Under the pieces are notes generated by a model, which was not told the DNA's origin, did not search any database, and saw only the letters and a program-made list of their open reading frames with translations. From NCBI GenBank assembly GCA_947457085.1, contig CANGUS010000068.1, positions 1 to 8,492 of the forward strand: a stretch of 8,492 nucleotides of DNA. The letters are read 5' to 3'. Positions 1-5,254 of this stretch are shown piece by piece (within the stretch, counting starts at the first letter, position 1; the number at the start of each line of letters is the position of its first letter). Position numbers and translations under genes: made by a program. The DNA comes from Bacteroidota bacterium. GTDB lineage: Bacteria > Bacteroidota > Bacteroidia > Chitinophagales > Chitinophagaceae.

Positions 1-83
1 ATTTCTTTACACTGTTTAGGTGAAAAAGGCGTACGATTATCTTGTGGTGTTTTCCCTTCTCTTACAATCCCTATTCGTATCAT
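1..83 (-). CDS. Alanine/saccharopine dehydrogenase-like protein, N-terminal fragment
   Basis: Only the first 27 codons are in the window; the gene runs off the left edge. The readable N-terminus begins MIRIGIVREGKTPQDNR and continues with TPFSPKQC. This matches the opening strand and loop of the alanine dehydrogenase / pyridine nucleotide transhydrogenase N-terminal domain, where a short hydrophobic strand is followed by an E-G-K-x-P-x-D-x-R-x-P-x-(S/T)-P-x-Q pattern. In Bacteroidota this form is typical of proteins annotated as alanine dehydrogenase or lysine-forming saccharopine dehydrogenase, which are NAD(P)-dependent amino acid oxidoreductases. The choice between these activities cannot be made from the fragment. 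A -7 element lies 22 bases upstream of the ATG, and the gene diverges from hscB across 41 bp. Confidence 0.6.
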   Translation of the reverse strand, partial: MIRIGIVREGKTPQDNRTPFSPKQCKE

Positions 84-97
84 TGCATTATTATTTT

Positions 98-105
98 TAG
101 ATTTG
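98..105 (+). promoter_or_regulatory. Bacteroidota -7 element TAGATTTG for hscB
   Basis: This is an exact TAnnTTTG match ending 19 bases before the hscB ATG. No clear -33 element is seen. Its last base is adjacent to the first base of the opposing -7 element, so the two divergent promoters share one melting region and probably exclude each other. Confidence 0.5.
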
Positions 106-113
106 CAAATATA
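106..113 (-). promoter_or_regulatory. Bacteroidota -7 element TATATTTG for the left-edge dehydrogenase gene
   Basis: Read on the minus strand, the sequence is TATATTTG, an exact match to TAnnTTTG. It ends 22 bases before the minus-strand ATG. No convincing -33 TTG was found about 19 bases further upstream. It directly abuts the plus-strand -7 element of hscB, forming the palindromic core ATTTGCAAAT. Confidence 0.5.
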
Positions 114-124
114 AGAAAAACACG

Positions 125-640
125 ATGGACTATTTTGAATTGTTTGGGTTGCCCGTTTCATTGAAGGTGAATAAAGTATATAATATTAAAAAATATTATG
201 CATTGAGTAAGGAATTTCATCCGGATCATTTTACATTAGACAATACCGGCGCGCAAGAAAAGGCATTATTGATGACTTCAGAAATTAATAAGGCCAAGAA
301 AATACTAGACCATGCCGATCAACGCTTAGCGTATTATTTAACTCAAAATAATCTAATCCAAACAGATGAGAAATATACATTGTCTCCATCGTTTTTGGGA
401 GATATGATGGATATCAATGAGCAACTTATGGAATTGGAGTTTGATCAGGATGCCTCTAAATTAGCCGACATTCAATCGGCAGTAGTTGAAAAAGAAACAT
501 TGCTTTTTGAGGAAGTGAAACTATTTTTTGAAATGGAAGAGCTACAAATAAGCGATAGCGATCACTTAAAATTGAAGGACTATTACTACAAGAAAAAATA
601 TTTGAATAGAATTTTAGAAAGATTAAATGAAATGATGTAA
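125..640 (+). CDS. hscB: Fe-S cluster assembly co-chaperone HscB
   Basis: This is a 171-residue J-domain co-chaperone, the usual length for HscB (about 170 residues). The family delivers the scaffold IscU to the Hsp70 HscA and stimulates its ATPase during cytoplasmic iron-sulfur cluster transfer. The N-terminal J domain spans roughly residues 1-75 and opens with MDYFELFGLP. The HPD motif, essential for Hsp70 stimulation, is H32-P33-D34 within EFHPDHF. The C-terminal helical scaffold-binding domain starts near residue 83 with YTLSPSFLGDMMDINEQLME, matching the family's F-L-x-x-M-x-x-x-E-x-x-E region. No isc or suf genes are visible nearby, so its partners lie elsewhere. Transcription may continue into the tRNA 19 bp downstream, because the first clear terminator comes after the tRNA. 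The start is the only ATG ahead of the J domain. Confidence 0.92.
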   Translation: MDYFELFGLPVSLKVNKVYNIKKYYALSKEFHPDHFTLDNTGAQEKALLMTSEINKAKKILDHADQRLAYYLTQNNLIQTDEKYTLSPSFLGDMMDINEQLMELEFDQDASKLADIQSAVVEKETLLFEEVKLFFEMEELQISDSDHLKLKDYYYKKKYLNRILERLNEMM

Positions 641-659
641 TATTGCAATCCGAACAAGA

Positions 660-743
660 GCTCAGATGGCGGAATTGGTAGACGCGCTAGACTCAAAATC
701 TTGTATTCGCAAGGATGTGCAGGTTCGATTCCTGTTCTGAGCA
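660..743 (+). tRNA. tRNA-Leu (anticodon CAA)
   Basis: A full cloverleaf can be folded by hand. The acceptor stem GCTCAGA (660-666) pairs with TCTGAGC (736-742), with discriminator A743. The D-arm region is 667-686. The anticodon stem CTAGA/TCTTG flanks loop 692-698, with anticodon CAA at 694-696, so it reads UUG codons. A class II variable arm covers 704-718 (ATTC/GGAT stem, GCAA loop). The T stem GCAGG/CCTGT encloses loop TTCGATT (724-730). The long variable arm and G-rich D loop are typical of tRNA-Leu. The 3' CCA is not encoded and must be added after transcription. The anticodon stem has one U-U mismatch at its second pair (688/702). Confidence 0.97.
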
Positions 744-747
744 CTTT

Positions 748-771
748 ATCCCGATTTATCGGGATTTTTTT
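748..771 (+). terminator. Intrinsic terminator after tRNA-Leu
   Basis: A 7-bp stem ATCCCGA/TCGGGAT with loop TTTA is followed by a run of six T residues. It begins four bases after the tRNA 3' end. This is the best intrinsic terminator in the window and probably ends the hscB-tRNA transcript or a separate tRNA transcript. Confidence 0.88.
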
Positions 772-883
772 ATGCCCTGAAAATTATTGTAATAAGAATA
801 TTCTCATAATGACTTCGTTTGAATACAAACCAGGGTACAAAGTCAAAATCAGTTTGAATAAAACACCTAAACAGAAAAGTGAT

Positions 884-891
884 TATATTTG
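884..891 (+). promoter_or_regulatory. Bacteroidota -7 element TATATTTG for the TPR gene
   Basis: This is an exact TAnnTTTG match ending 19 bases before the ATG at 911. The nearest upstream TTTG (853-856) is too far away, at 27 bases, for a normal -33 element. The rest of the 772-883 gap holds only a 10-bp palindrome AGAATATTCT (795-804) and a 5-bp hairpin GTTTG-AATA-CAAAC (817-830), of unknown significance. Confidence 0.5.
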
Positions 892-910
892 CTGAACTTA
901 AATAAATACA

Positions 911-1696
911 ATGAAAAAAGGATTCACTCTACTAACAATGATTTTGTCAAGCTTTATGATGTATAGTCAAACAGCTACTGATACTTTAGTTACAACAGCA
1001 TCTGATTATTTATTTAAAGGAATGGGGATGTACAGAAAAGAAAATTATAGAGATGCTATTTTGTATTACAGTAAAGCGATAGAGTTAGATCCAAAATTCT
1101 TGATTGCATATGAATTGAGAGGTCGACATAAGTTTAAAATGAAAGATTATAAAGGTGCTATCTTGGATTTTAGTAAAATGCTAGAGATAGATCCCAAATC
1201 ATTAACTGCATACGTATTCAAAGGACGTTCTAAGGATAGGCTTAAAGATTATAGAGGAGCTATTTTGGATTTCAATAAAGCGATAGATCTAAATAGGGAA
1301 CATATAGATGATTTAACTGATTTAAAATGTGCTGATGCTTATGTATGTAGAGGAAGTTCAAAGGCTAAGCTTGATGATCAAAGAGGTGCTATCATGGATT
1401 ATAATAAAGCGATAGAGTTGAATCAAGTAAACACTGCAGCTTATGAAAATAGAGGTATCACTAAGTTTAAATATAAAGATTACAGAGGTGCTATCTTAGA
1501 CTTTGATAAAGCTATTGAAACTTTTCAGCAAGATGATGGGGACCTCATACCTGAAAATTTAGCTCAAGTTTATTATTATAGAGGACTTTCTAAAATAAAA
1601 TTAAATCAAAAAGAGAGTGCTTGTTTAGATTTCAGTAAAGCAGGTGAATTGGGGGAAGGTAAAGCCTATGACCTTATTCAAAAACTTTGTAATTAA
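911..1696 (+). CDS. Secreted/periplasmic TPR-repeat protein
   Basis: This 261-residue protein starts with a signal peptide: MKK, then a hydrophobic stretch to about residue 17, with likely cleavage after MYSQ near residue 20. It lacks a lipobox cysteine, so it is probably periplasmic or secreted rather than a lipoprotein. Almost all the rest is tetratricopeptide repeats of 34 residues, at about 30-63, 64-97, 98-131, 141-174, 175-208 and 219-252. Each has the pattern Y-x-x-R/K-G...K-x-x-Y/D-x-x-A-I-x-D-F/Y-x-K-A-I-E-L. The last repeat diverges (ESACLDFSKAGELGEGKA) and ends in LIQKLCN, a capping pattern common in Bacteroidota TPR proteins. TPR arrays bind proteins or peptides; the partner cannot be inferred. 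The gene has its own -7 element and no operon neighbour. Confidence 0.85.
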   Translation: MKKGFTLLTMILSSFMMYSQTATDTLVTTASDYLFKGMGMYRKENYRDAILYYSKAIELDPKFLIAYELRGRHKFKMKDYKGAILDFSKMLEIDPKSLTAYVFKGRSKDRLKDYRGAILDFNKAIDLNREHIDDLTDLKCADAYVCRGSSKAKLDDQRGAIMDYNKAIELNQVNTAAYENRGITKFKYKDYRGAILDFDKAIETFQQDDGDLIPENLAQVYYYRGLSKIKLNQKESACLDFSKAGELGEGKAYDLIQKLCN

Positions 1697-1737
1697 AAAA
1701 TGGATGCTCTTTTAAGAAAGTGATTTCCTAGGTGTAT

Positions 1738-1902
1738 TTATTTCATTGATTTAATCCTTTCAGGCAGTAGTTCGTTTACTACTTGCAGGAGCTGGTTCAA
1801 TACTTGCAGGAGCTTGTTCGATACTTGCAGGAGCTGGTTCAATACTTGCAGGAGCTTATTCAATACTTGCAGGAGCTTATTCAATACTTGCAGGAGCAGC
1901 AT
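1738..1902 (-). CDS. Possible 54-residue leucine-heptad peptide (uncertain ORF)
   Basis: On the minus strand the tandem array stays open from an ATG at 1902 to a TAA at 1738. The product starts MLLLQVLNK and repeats the heptad LLQVLNK/Q about six times. It leaves the array as VNELLPERIKSMK. Leucines at positions 1 and 5 of the heptad give a 3-4 spacing like a leucine zipper, with extra hydrophobics at 2 and 4, so an amphipathic helix or coiled coil is predicted. Variation between units is partly silent (AAT/AAC) or mild (AAG/CAG, Lys/Gln), with one TTG/TCG Leu-to-Ser change. Against coding: no TAnnTTTG element lies just upstream, there is no A-rich ribosome-binding region of note, and the frame may simply follow from a 21-bp repeat without stops. 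An in-frame TGA at 1915-1917 closes the frame upstream. Confidence 0.2.
   Translation of the reverse strand: MLLLQVLNKLLQVLNKLLQVLNQLLQVSNKLLQVLNQLLQVVNELLPERIKSMK
1780..1897. repeat. 21-bp tandem repeat, five copies plus a 13-bp partial copy
   Basis: Full units begin at 1780, 1801, 1822, 1843 and 1864, with a 13-bp partial unit at 1885-1897. Every unit starts TACTTGCAGGAGC and then varies (TGGTTCAA, TTGTTCGA or TTATTCAA). There are no spacers, so this is not a CRISPR array. The first unit overlaps a 6-bp inverted repeat AGTAGT/ACTACT (1766-1771 and 1778-1783). The 21-bp period is a multiple of three, so reading frames pass through it; on the minus strand it gives a leucine heptad pattern. 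Confidence 0.95.
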
Positions 1903-1906
1903 TTTG

Positions 1907-2003
1907 AGGGGAACTCACTGCGCTGAAGGAAGCAGTCTGAGTAAACCCTATATGCATAGCCTAGATTGCCTCTGTTGTCCAAAGCGACAACCTCGCAATG
2001 ACG
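1907..2003. repeat. Degenerate palindromic dispersed repeat (CGTCATTGCGAGG type)
   Basis: On the minus strand the segment opens at 2003 with CGTCATTGCGAGG and later reads GGCAATCT. It ends with GACTGCTTCCTTC and GCGCAGTGA. This resembles a dispersed repeat, known in many bacterial genomes, that begins CGTCATTGCGAG and contains GGCAATC. It holds two hairpins. One pairs ATTGC (1965-1969) with GCAAT (1995-1999) around a perfect inner stem GTTGTC (1974-1979)/GACAAC (1986-1991). The other pairs ACTGC (1917-1921) with GCAGT (1932-1936). No transposase gene is nearby. Family assignment is from memory of the motif, not from a search. Confidence 0.55.
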
Positions 2004-2066
2004 CTCCGGAATTGAGATGATTGTTTGCGAGTTGGTTTCATTTTATCGAAATGTATTTTGAGGTTA

Positions 2067-2087
2067 CGTCACTGCGAATGAATCTAG
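2067..2087 (+). repeat. Fragment of the same CGTCATTGCGAG-type repeat
   Basis: The sequence CGTCACTGCGAATGAATCT resembles the start of the neighbouring repeat (CGTCATTGCGAG) with a T-to-C change, but in the opposite orientation to the 2003-end copy. It looks like a decayed half-element. Its right part overlaps a weak 6-bp hairpin (2081-2098). Confidence 0.4.
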
Positions 2088-2101
2088 TATTGTAGATTTT
2101 T
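2081..2101 (+). terminator. Weak hairpin with T-run, possible terminator
   Basis: A stem AATCTA/TAGATT (2081-2086, 2093-2098) with loop GTATTG is followed by T residues up to 2101. The stem has only one G-C pair, so it is weak. On the plus strand it could stop read-through into the 3' end of the convergent regulator. It lacks a T-run in the minus direction, so it would not serve the regulator gene itself. Confidence 0.22.
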
Positions 2102-2678
2102 ATTTCTTTTGAGCTTGGTTTCGAATTCTACTCAATGTTTCTCTGCTAATGCCTAAATAGGCAGCCACCATGGTAGAAGGAATTCGTTGTATGATTTCGG
2201 GTTGAAAATGCAAGAGCTCTTGGTATTTTTCTTCTGCTGAATAACTCAAGGCAGAATTGATTCTTTTTTGAATGATGCCAAAATTTTTAGATTGAAGATC
2301 CATCATCATTTTTTCGAAGGCTGGAATTTCTTTTTGAAGGCGCATGAAATCGCTTGTTTGGCATACCAATACTTCGCTGTCTTCTACAGCATCTATGCAA
2401 TATTGTGTAGGCTTTTGCGAAAAAGCACTTTCTCTTTCAGACATCCAATAGTTTTCAAAACCAAATTGTACGATGTGTTCATTTCCTTTGTCGTCTACTC
2501 GGTAAAGTCGCAAGCAACCTTTGGCTATGAATGCGATAAAATGACAAACATCGCCTTCTTGCAATAAGTATTGTTTTTTACGAAGTTTTTTTTGCTTAAA
2601 ACACGCCAATATCTTTGCGACTTCTTCTTCAGAAAGTGACACTTTGCTGGCAATATATTGTTTTAAAACTTCGGTCAT
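2100..2678 (-). CDS. Crp/Fnr family transcriptional regulator
   Basis: This is a 192-residue cytoplasmic regulator of the short Bacteroidota Crp/Fnr type. The cyclic-nucleotide-binding-like beta-barrel spans about residues 20-115, including LLQEGDVCHFIAFIAKGCLRLY and the conserved G before the turn. A dimerisation helix follows at about 116-145. A recognition helix-turn-helix is near the C-terminus (IPSTMVAAYLGISRETLSRIRN, residues 166-187). The phosphate-binding R/E cassette of true cAMP receptors is not evident, so the ligand is unknown. There is no Fnr-type cysteine cluster. The start is placed at MTEVLKQYIA: a -7 element sits 9 bases upstream, and the in-frame extension further upstream (IFIFFKYIFNFIHLL) is non-homologous and would cross that promoter. 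It diverges from the VOC gene and may control it. Confidence 0.85.
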   Translation of the reverse strand: MTEVLKQYIASKVSLSEEEVAKILACFKQKKLRKKQYLLQEGDVCHFIAFIAKGCLRLYRVDDKGNEHIVQFGFENYWMSERESAFSQKPTQYCIDAVEDSEVLVCQTSDFMRLQKEIPAFEKMMMDLQSKNFGIIQKRINSALSYSAEEKYQELLHFQPEIIQRIPSTMVAAYLGISRETLSRIRNQAQKK

Positions 2679-2687
2679 ATGATTCAA

Positions 2688-2695
2688 CAAATGTA
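2688..2695 (-). promoter_or_regulatory. -7 element TACATTTG for the Crp/Fnr gene
   Basis: Read on the minus strand, this is an exact TAnnTTTG match ending only 9 bases before the chosen ATG, implying a leader of a few bases. It argues against the longer N-terminus. A -33 TTG is not evident. Confidence 0.5.
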
Positions 2696-2707
2696 TAAAA
2701 TTAAAGA

Positions 2708-2715
2708 TATATTTG
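2708..2715 (+). promoter_or_regulatory. -7 element TATATTTG for the VOC gene
   Basis: This is an exact TAnnTTTG match ending 23 bases before the ATG at 2739. It faces the regulator's own -7 element across 12 bp, so a protein bound between them could affect both genes. It also argues against starting the VOC protein at the upstream ATGs (2679, 2691). Confidence 0.5.
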
Positions 2716-2738
2716 AAAAAAATAAAAATCGAAATAGC

Positions 2739-3134
2739 ATGACGCAAAATATAATGCAAATAGCCTTGGTAGTTGATCATTACGATGAAGCAATTGATTT
2801 TTACATAAATACCTTACATTTTACATTAATTGAGGATACGAAATTGTCGGACACCAAACGATGGGTAGTGATTGCGCCACCCAACTCAACCGGATGTAGA
2901 TTGTTATTGGCACAAGCAGCAAGCGATGAACAAAAGAAAGCAGTAGGAAACCAAACGGGTGGACGCGTATTTTTATTTTTACATACCGACGATTTACAAA
3001 GAGATTATGAAAATTTACGCCAGCACCATGTGACCATTATTAGAGAGCCCAGCGTGGAGGCATTTGGTAAAGTACTGGTGTTTGCGGACTTATATGGTAA
3101 TTTATGGGATTTGATTGAACCGAATCGTTCATAG
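2739..3134 (+). CDS. VOC family (glyoxalase/bleomycin resistance fold) protein
   Basis: This is a 131-residue single-domain vicinal oxygen chelate protein, a normal length for a chain carrying two beta-alpha-beta-beta-beta modules. The first module reads MQIALVVDHYDEAIDFYINT with RWVVIAPP and CRLLLAQA. The second starts at GGRVFLFLHTDD (about residues 74-85) and ends VFADLYGNLWDLIEP. These strings match a common family of uncharacterised glyoxalase-like proteins containing GNQTGGRVF. Candidate metal ligands are Q7, H82 and E127, with Q7 where many metal-dependent members have histidine. The substrate is unknown; relatives include glyoxalases, dioxygenases and drug-binding proteins. The start is the ATG downstream of the -7 element, and the second Met (MQIALVV, 2754) is an alternative. 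Confidence 0.82.
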   Translation: MTQNIMQIALVVDHYDEAIDFYINTLHFTLIEDTKLSDTKRWVVIAPPNSTGCRLLLAQAASDEQKKAVGNQTGGRVFLFLHTDDLQRDYENLRQHHVTIIREPSVEAFGKVLVFADLYGNLWDLIEPNRS

Positions 3135-3266
3135 TTGCTCCATAAACTGGCTATTGGTTAGGGCCTTATTTGCGAATTGTTTTTAGAACGAATCGGAATG
3201 CCTTTTTTAATTCATAATGAAATATTATTAATTGGTAATTATTCAAGTACTCTGCAATTGAAATAT

Positions 3267-3274
3267 TACATTTG
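3267..3274 (+). promoter_or_regulatory. -7 element TACATTTG directly ahead of the ABC-F gene
   Basis: This is an exact TAnnTTTG match ending 6 bases before the ATG at 3281, predicting a transcript with almost no leader. Its TTG is in frame with the gene but, being inside the promoter, is unlikely to be a start codon. The rest of the 3135-3266 gap shows nothing firm. Confidence 0.48.
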
Positions 3275-3280
3275 CGGCTT

Positions 3281-5230
3281 ATGTTACTATCGTTAAATAA
3301 TATCACGTTTGAATTTGGAGCTCGTAAAATTTTAGATCAAGCCTCTTGGCATATCTATCATGGAGAGCGAATTGGATTAATTGGTCCCAATGGAACTGGG
3401 AAATCGACTTTATTGAAAATTTTAATAGGAGAATATACGGTAAATCAAGGTCAGGTAAATAGAAGCAAAACCTTAACGATAGGCTATTTTCACCAAGATT
3501 TACAAAGTTTAGAAACGCCCGACAGTATTCATCAAGTGGCTATGTATGCTTTTGAAAGAGCATTGCAAGTGCAAAAAGAAATCAAAGCCTTGGAAGTTGA
3601 ATTGGAAATTTCGGAAGATGAAAAGAAACTGAATAAGTTGGCCGATTTATACCATGATTTTGAAGTAGCTGGAGGCTATGAAATGGAATACAAAGCTGCA
3701 GAGGTTTTAGAAGGGTTGGGATTTCAAACCAAAGATTTAACACGAGGCTTTACAGAATTTTCGGGCGGATGGAGAATGCGGGTTTTATTAGCTCAAATGA
3801 TTTTGAAAAATCCGGATATTTTATTACTGGATGAGCCTACCAATCACTTGGATTTACCTTCAATTGAGTGGATTGAAAAATACTTAATGAGTTATGAAGG
3901 CTCTGTAATCATCGTATCGCATGATCGATATTTCTTGGATCGAATGGTGACGAAAGTGGTAGAAATTTCTCAACAAACCTTGAATCATTATTCTGGTAAT
4001 TATTCATATTACGAAACAGAAAAAGAAATCCGAACGGAGTTTCAGCAACGTGAGTTTGAAAATCAACAAGACTATATAGCACAACAAGAACGTTTTATTG
4101 AGCGTTTTAAAGCGAAAGCATCAAAGGCTAAACAAGCACAAAGTTTGGTGAAGAAATTAGATCGAATGGATAAAATTGATGCGCCAATCAGTGAGTCTGC
4201 AAAAATCAATTTTCGTTTTCAGCCGGGTATCACGCCAGGGAAAATTGTGACGACCTTGCTAGATATTTCAAAAAATTATGGCGAGTTAAATATCTTAGAC
4301 CACACCTCTGCAGAAATTAACAGAGGAGATAAAATTGCGTTAATTGGTGCCAACGGGAAAGGTAAATCGACCTTGCTTCGATTGATAGCCATGACTGAAA
4401 ATTGTGGGGGAGAAGTGGTAATGGGGCACAATGCACAATTGTCGTTTTATGCACAACACCAAATGGATGACTTAAATGCCAATGGAGATATTTTAGATGA
4501 ATTGAAACATTGTGGAAGTGGAAAAACGGAACCCGAATTGCGAGAATTATTAGGCTGCTTTTTATTTAAAGGAGACGATGTATACAAAAAAATCAGGGTC
4601 TTATCTGGAGGTGAAAAAGCACGTGTCGCCTTAGCCAAAACTATTATTAGCAAAGCGAATTATTTACTACTGGATGAGCCTACCAATCACTTAGACATTA
4701 CCTCTGTGAATATGTTGATACAAGCGTTGAATTTGTTTGAAGGAACCTATGTATTGGTATCACATGATCGTTATTTCATTCAAAATACAGCCAATAAAAT
4801 TTGGGAAATTATAGATGGCAAAATCAATATTTTTGATGGAACGTATGACGAATGGATGTTGTTTAAAAAGAAGAAAGAAGAGGAGTTGAAAAATTCAAAA
4901 TCAGAAATTCCAAATTCTAAAAAAGACAATTCAAATGTTAAAGAAGTAATTCCTCAAAAGACAGACAACCGACAATCGACTTCTGACAACTTTCAAAGTA
5001 AAGAAGAAAAAAGACTGCGTCAAAAATTTGCAAAGCTAGAAGAAGAAATGAATGCGCACAATGCTGAAAAAGCGAGATTAGAAGCATTGTTAGCAGATCC
5101 AAATACATATTCTAATCCAACCATTTTTCAAAAAACAGAAGCGGACTACAATAGCATACAATATAAAATTTCGGTTATTCAACCCGAATATGAAACCCTA
5201 TTTGAACAATTAATGAACTTTGAATCTTAA
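3281..5230 (+). CDS. ABC-F family ATP-binding cassette protein
   Basis: This 649-residue soluble protein has two ATPase cassettes and no membrane segments, as expected for ABC-F proteins, which act on the ribosome (translation factors or antibiotic protection). Cassette 1 has Walker A GPNGTGKST (35-43), signature SGGWR (161-165), Walker B LLLDEPTNHLD (181-191) and switch SHDR (213-216). The inter-domain linker, about 240-315, is rich in charged and Gln residues and forms the P-site tRNA-interacting helices in this family. Cassette 2 has GANGKGKST (356-364), SGGEK (442-446), LLLDEPTNHLD (462-472) and SHDR (494-497). A low-complexity Asn/Ser/Lys linker (about 535-575) leads to a C-terminal coiled coil (about 575-649) of the Uup type. 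All catalytic motifs are intact. Whether it is a housekeeping factor or a resistance protein cannot be decided. The start MLLSLNNITFEFG fits the family. Confidence 0.93.
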   Translation: MLLSLNNITFEFGARKILDQASWHIYHGERIGLIGPNGTGKSTLLKILIGEYTVNQGQVNRSKTLTIGYFHQDLQSLETPDSIHQVAMYAFERALQVQKEIKALEVELEISEDEKKLNKLADLYHDFEVAGGYEMEYKAAEVLEGLGFQTKDLTRGFTEFSGGWRMRVLLAQMILKNPDILLLDEPTNHLDLPSIEWIEKYLMSYEGSVIIVSHDRYFLDRMVTKVVEISQQTLNHYSGNYSYYETEKEIRTEFQQREFENQQDYIAQQERFIERFKAKASKAKQAQSLVKKLDRMDKIDAPISESAKINFRFQPGITPGKIVTTLLDISKNYGELNILDHTSAEINRGDKIALIGANGKGKSTLLRLIAMTENCGGEVVMGHNAQLSFYAQHQMDDLNANGDILDELKHCGSGKTEPELRELLGCFLFKGDDVYKKIRVLSGGEKARVALAKTIISKANYLLLDEPTNHLDITSVNMLIQALNLFEGTYVLVSHDRYFIQNTANKIWEIIDGKINIFDGTYDEWMLFKKKKEEELKNSKSEIPNSKKDNSNVKEVIPQKTDNRQSTSDNFQSKEEKRLRQKFAKLEEEMNAHNAEKARLEALLADPNTYSNPTIFQKTEADYNSIQYKISVIQPEYETLFEQLMNFES

Positions 5231-5248
5231 AAAATAATTGTAAATTTG
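5219..5248 (+). promoter_or_regulatory. Promoter of the toxin-antitoxin operon (TTTG-N18-TAAATTTG)
   Basis: A -33 TTTG (5219-5222) and a -7 TAAATTTG (5241-5248) are 18 bases apart, close to the usual Bacteroidota spacing. This is the best two-part promoter in the window. The -33 lies inside the last codons of the ABC-F gene. The -7 ends 6 bases before the antitoxin ATG, again implying a near-leaderless message. Confidence 0.6.
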
Positions 5249-5254
5249 TTAATT

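Larger units (their letters stand above)
1697..2099. other. Repeat-rich gap between convergent genes
   Basis: About 400 bp separates the convergent TPR and Crp/Fnr genes. It contains no confident gene. It is made of a 21-bp tandem array (1780-1897), two hairpin-forming degenerate repeats (about 1914-1938 and 1965-2003), a third fragment of the same repeat type (2067-2087), and a weak hairpin at 2081-2098. Bases 1697-1760 show nothing recognisable beyond the tail of the minus-strand heptad ORF, which stops at 1738. Such gaps between converging transcripts are typical places for dispersed repeats to accumulate, since they break no promoter. Confidence 0.75.

Noticed and set aside
701..895. Open frame of 64 codons on the plus strand
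   Set aside because: It starts inside tRNA-Leu, runs through the intrinsic terminator and resembles no protein family.
1780..1897. Possible CRISPR array
   Set aside because: The repeats are directly contiguous, with no unique spacers and no cas genes.
1814..2020. Plus-strand open frame with repeated TCRSLFN
   Set aside because: It arises from the 21-bp array and continues through the palindromic repeat; composition is implausible and no start signal is seen.
2268..2567. Plus-strand open frame antisense to the Crp/Fnr gene
   Set aside because: It is a shadow of a well-supported gene and has no recognisable domain.
2679..2780. N-terminal extension of the Crp/Fnr protein to a start at 2780
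   Set aside because: The extra 34 residues are hydrophobic, cross both divergent -7 elements and overlap the VOC gene; family members start near MTEVLKQ.
3120..3196. Inverted repeat CCGAATCGTTC / GAACGAATCGG around the VOC stop
   Set aside because: The 55-base loop, a central mismatch and no adjacent T-run make it a poor terminator; it may be chance.
4447..4653. Minus-strand open frame inside the ABC-F gene
   Set aside because: It is a shadow of the conserved cassette-2 coding sequence.
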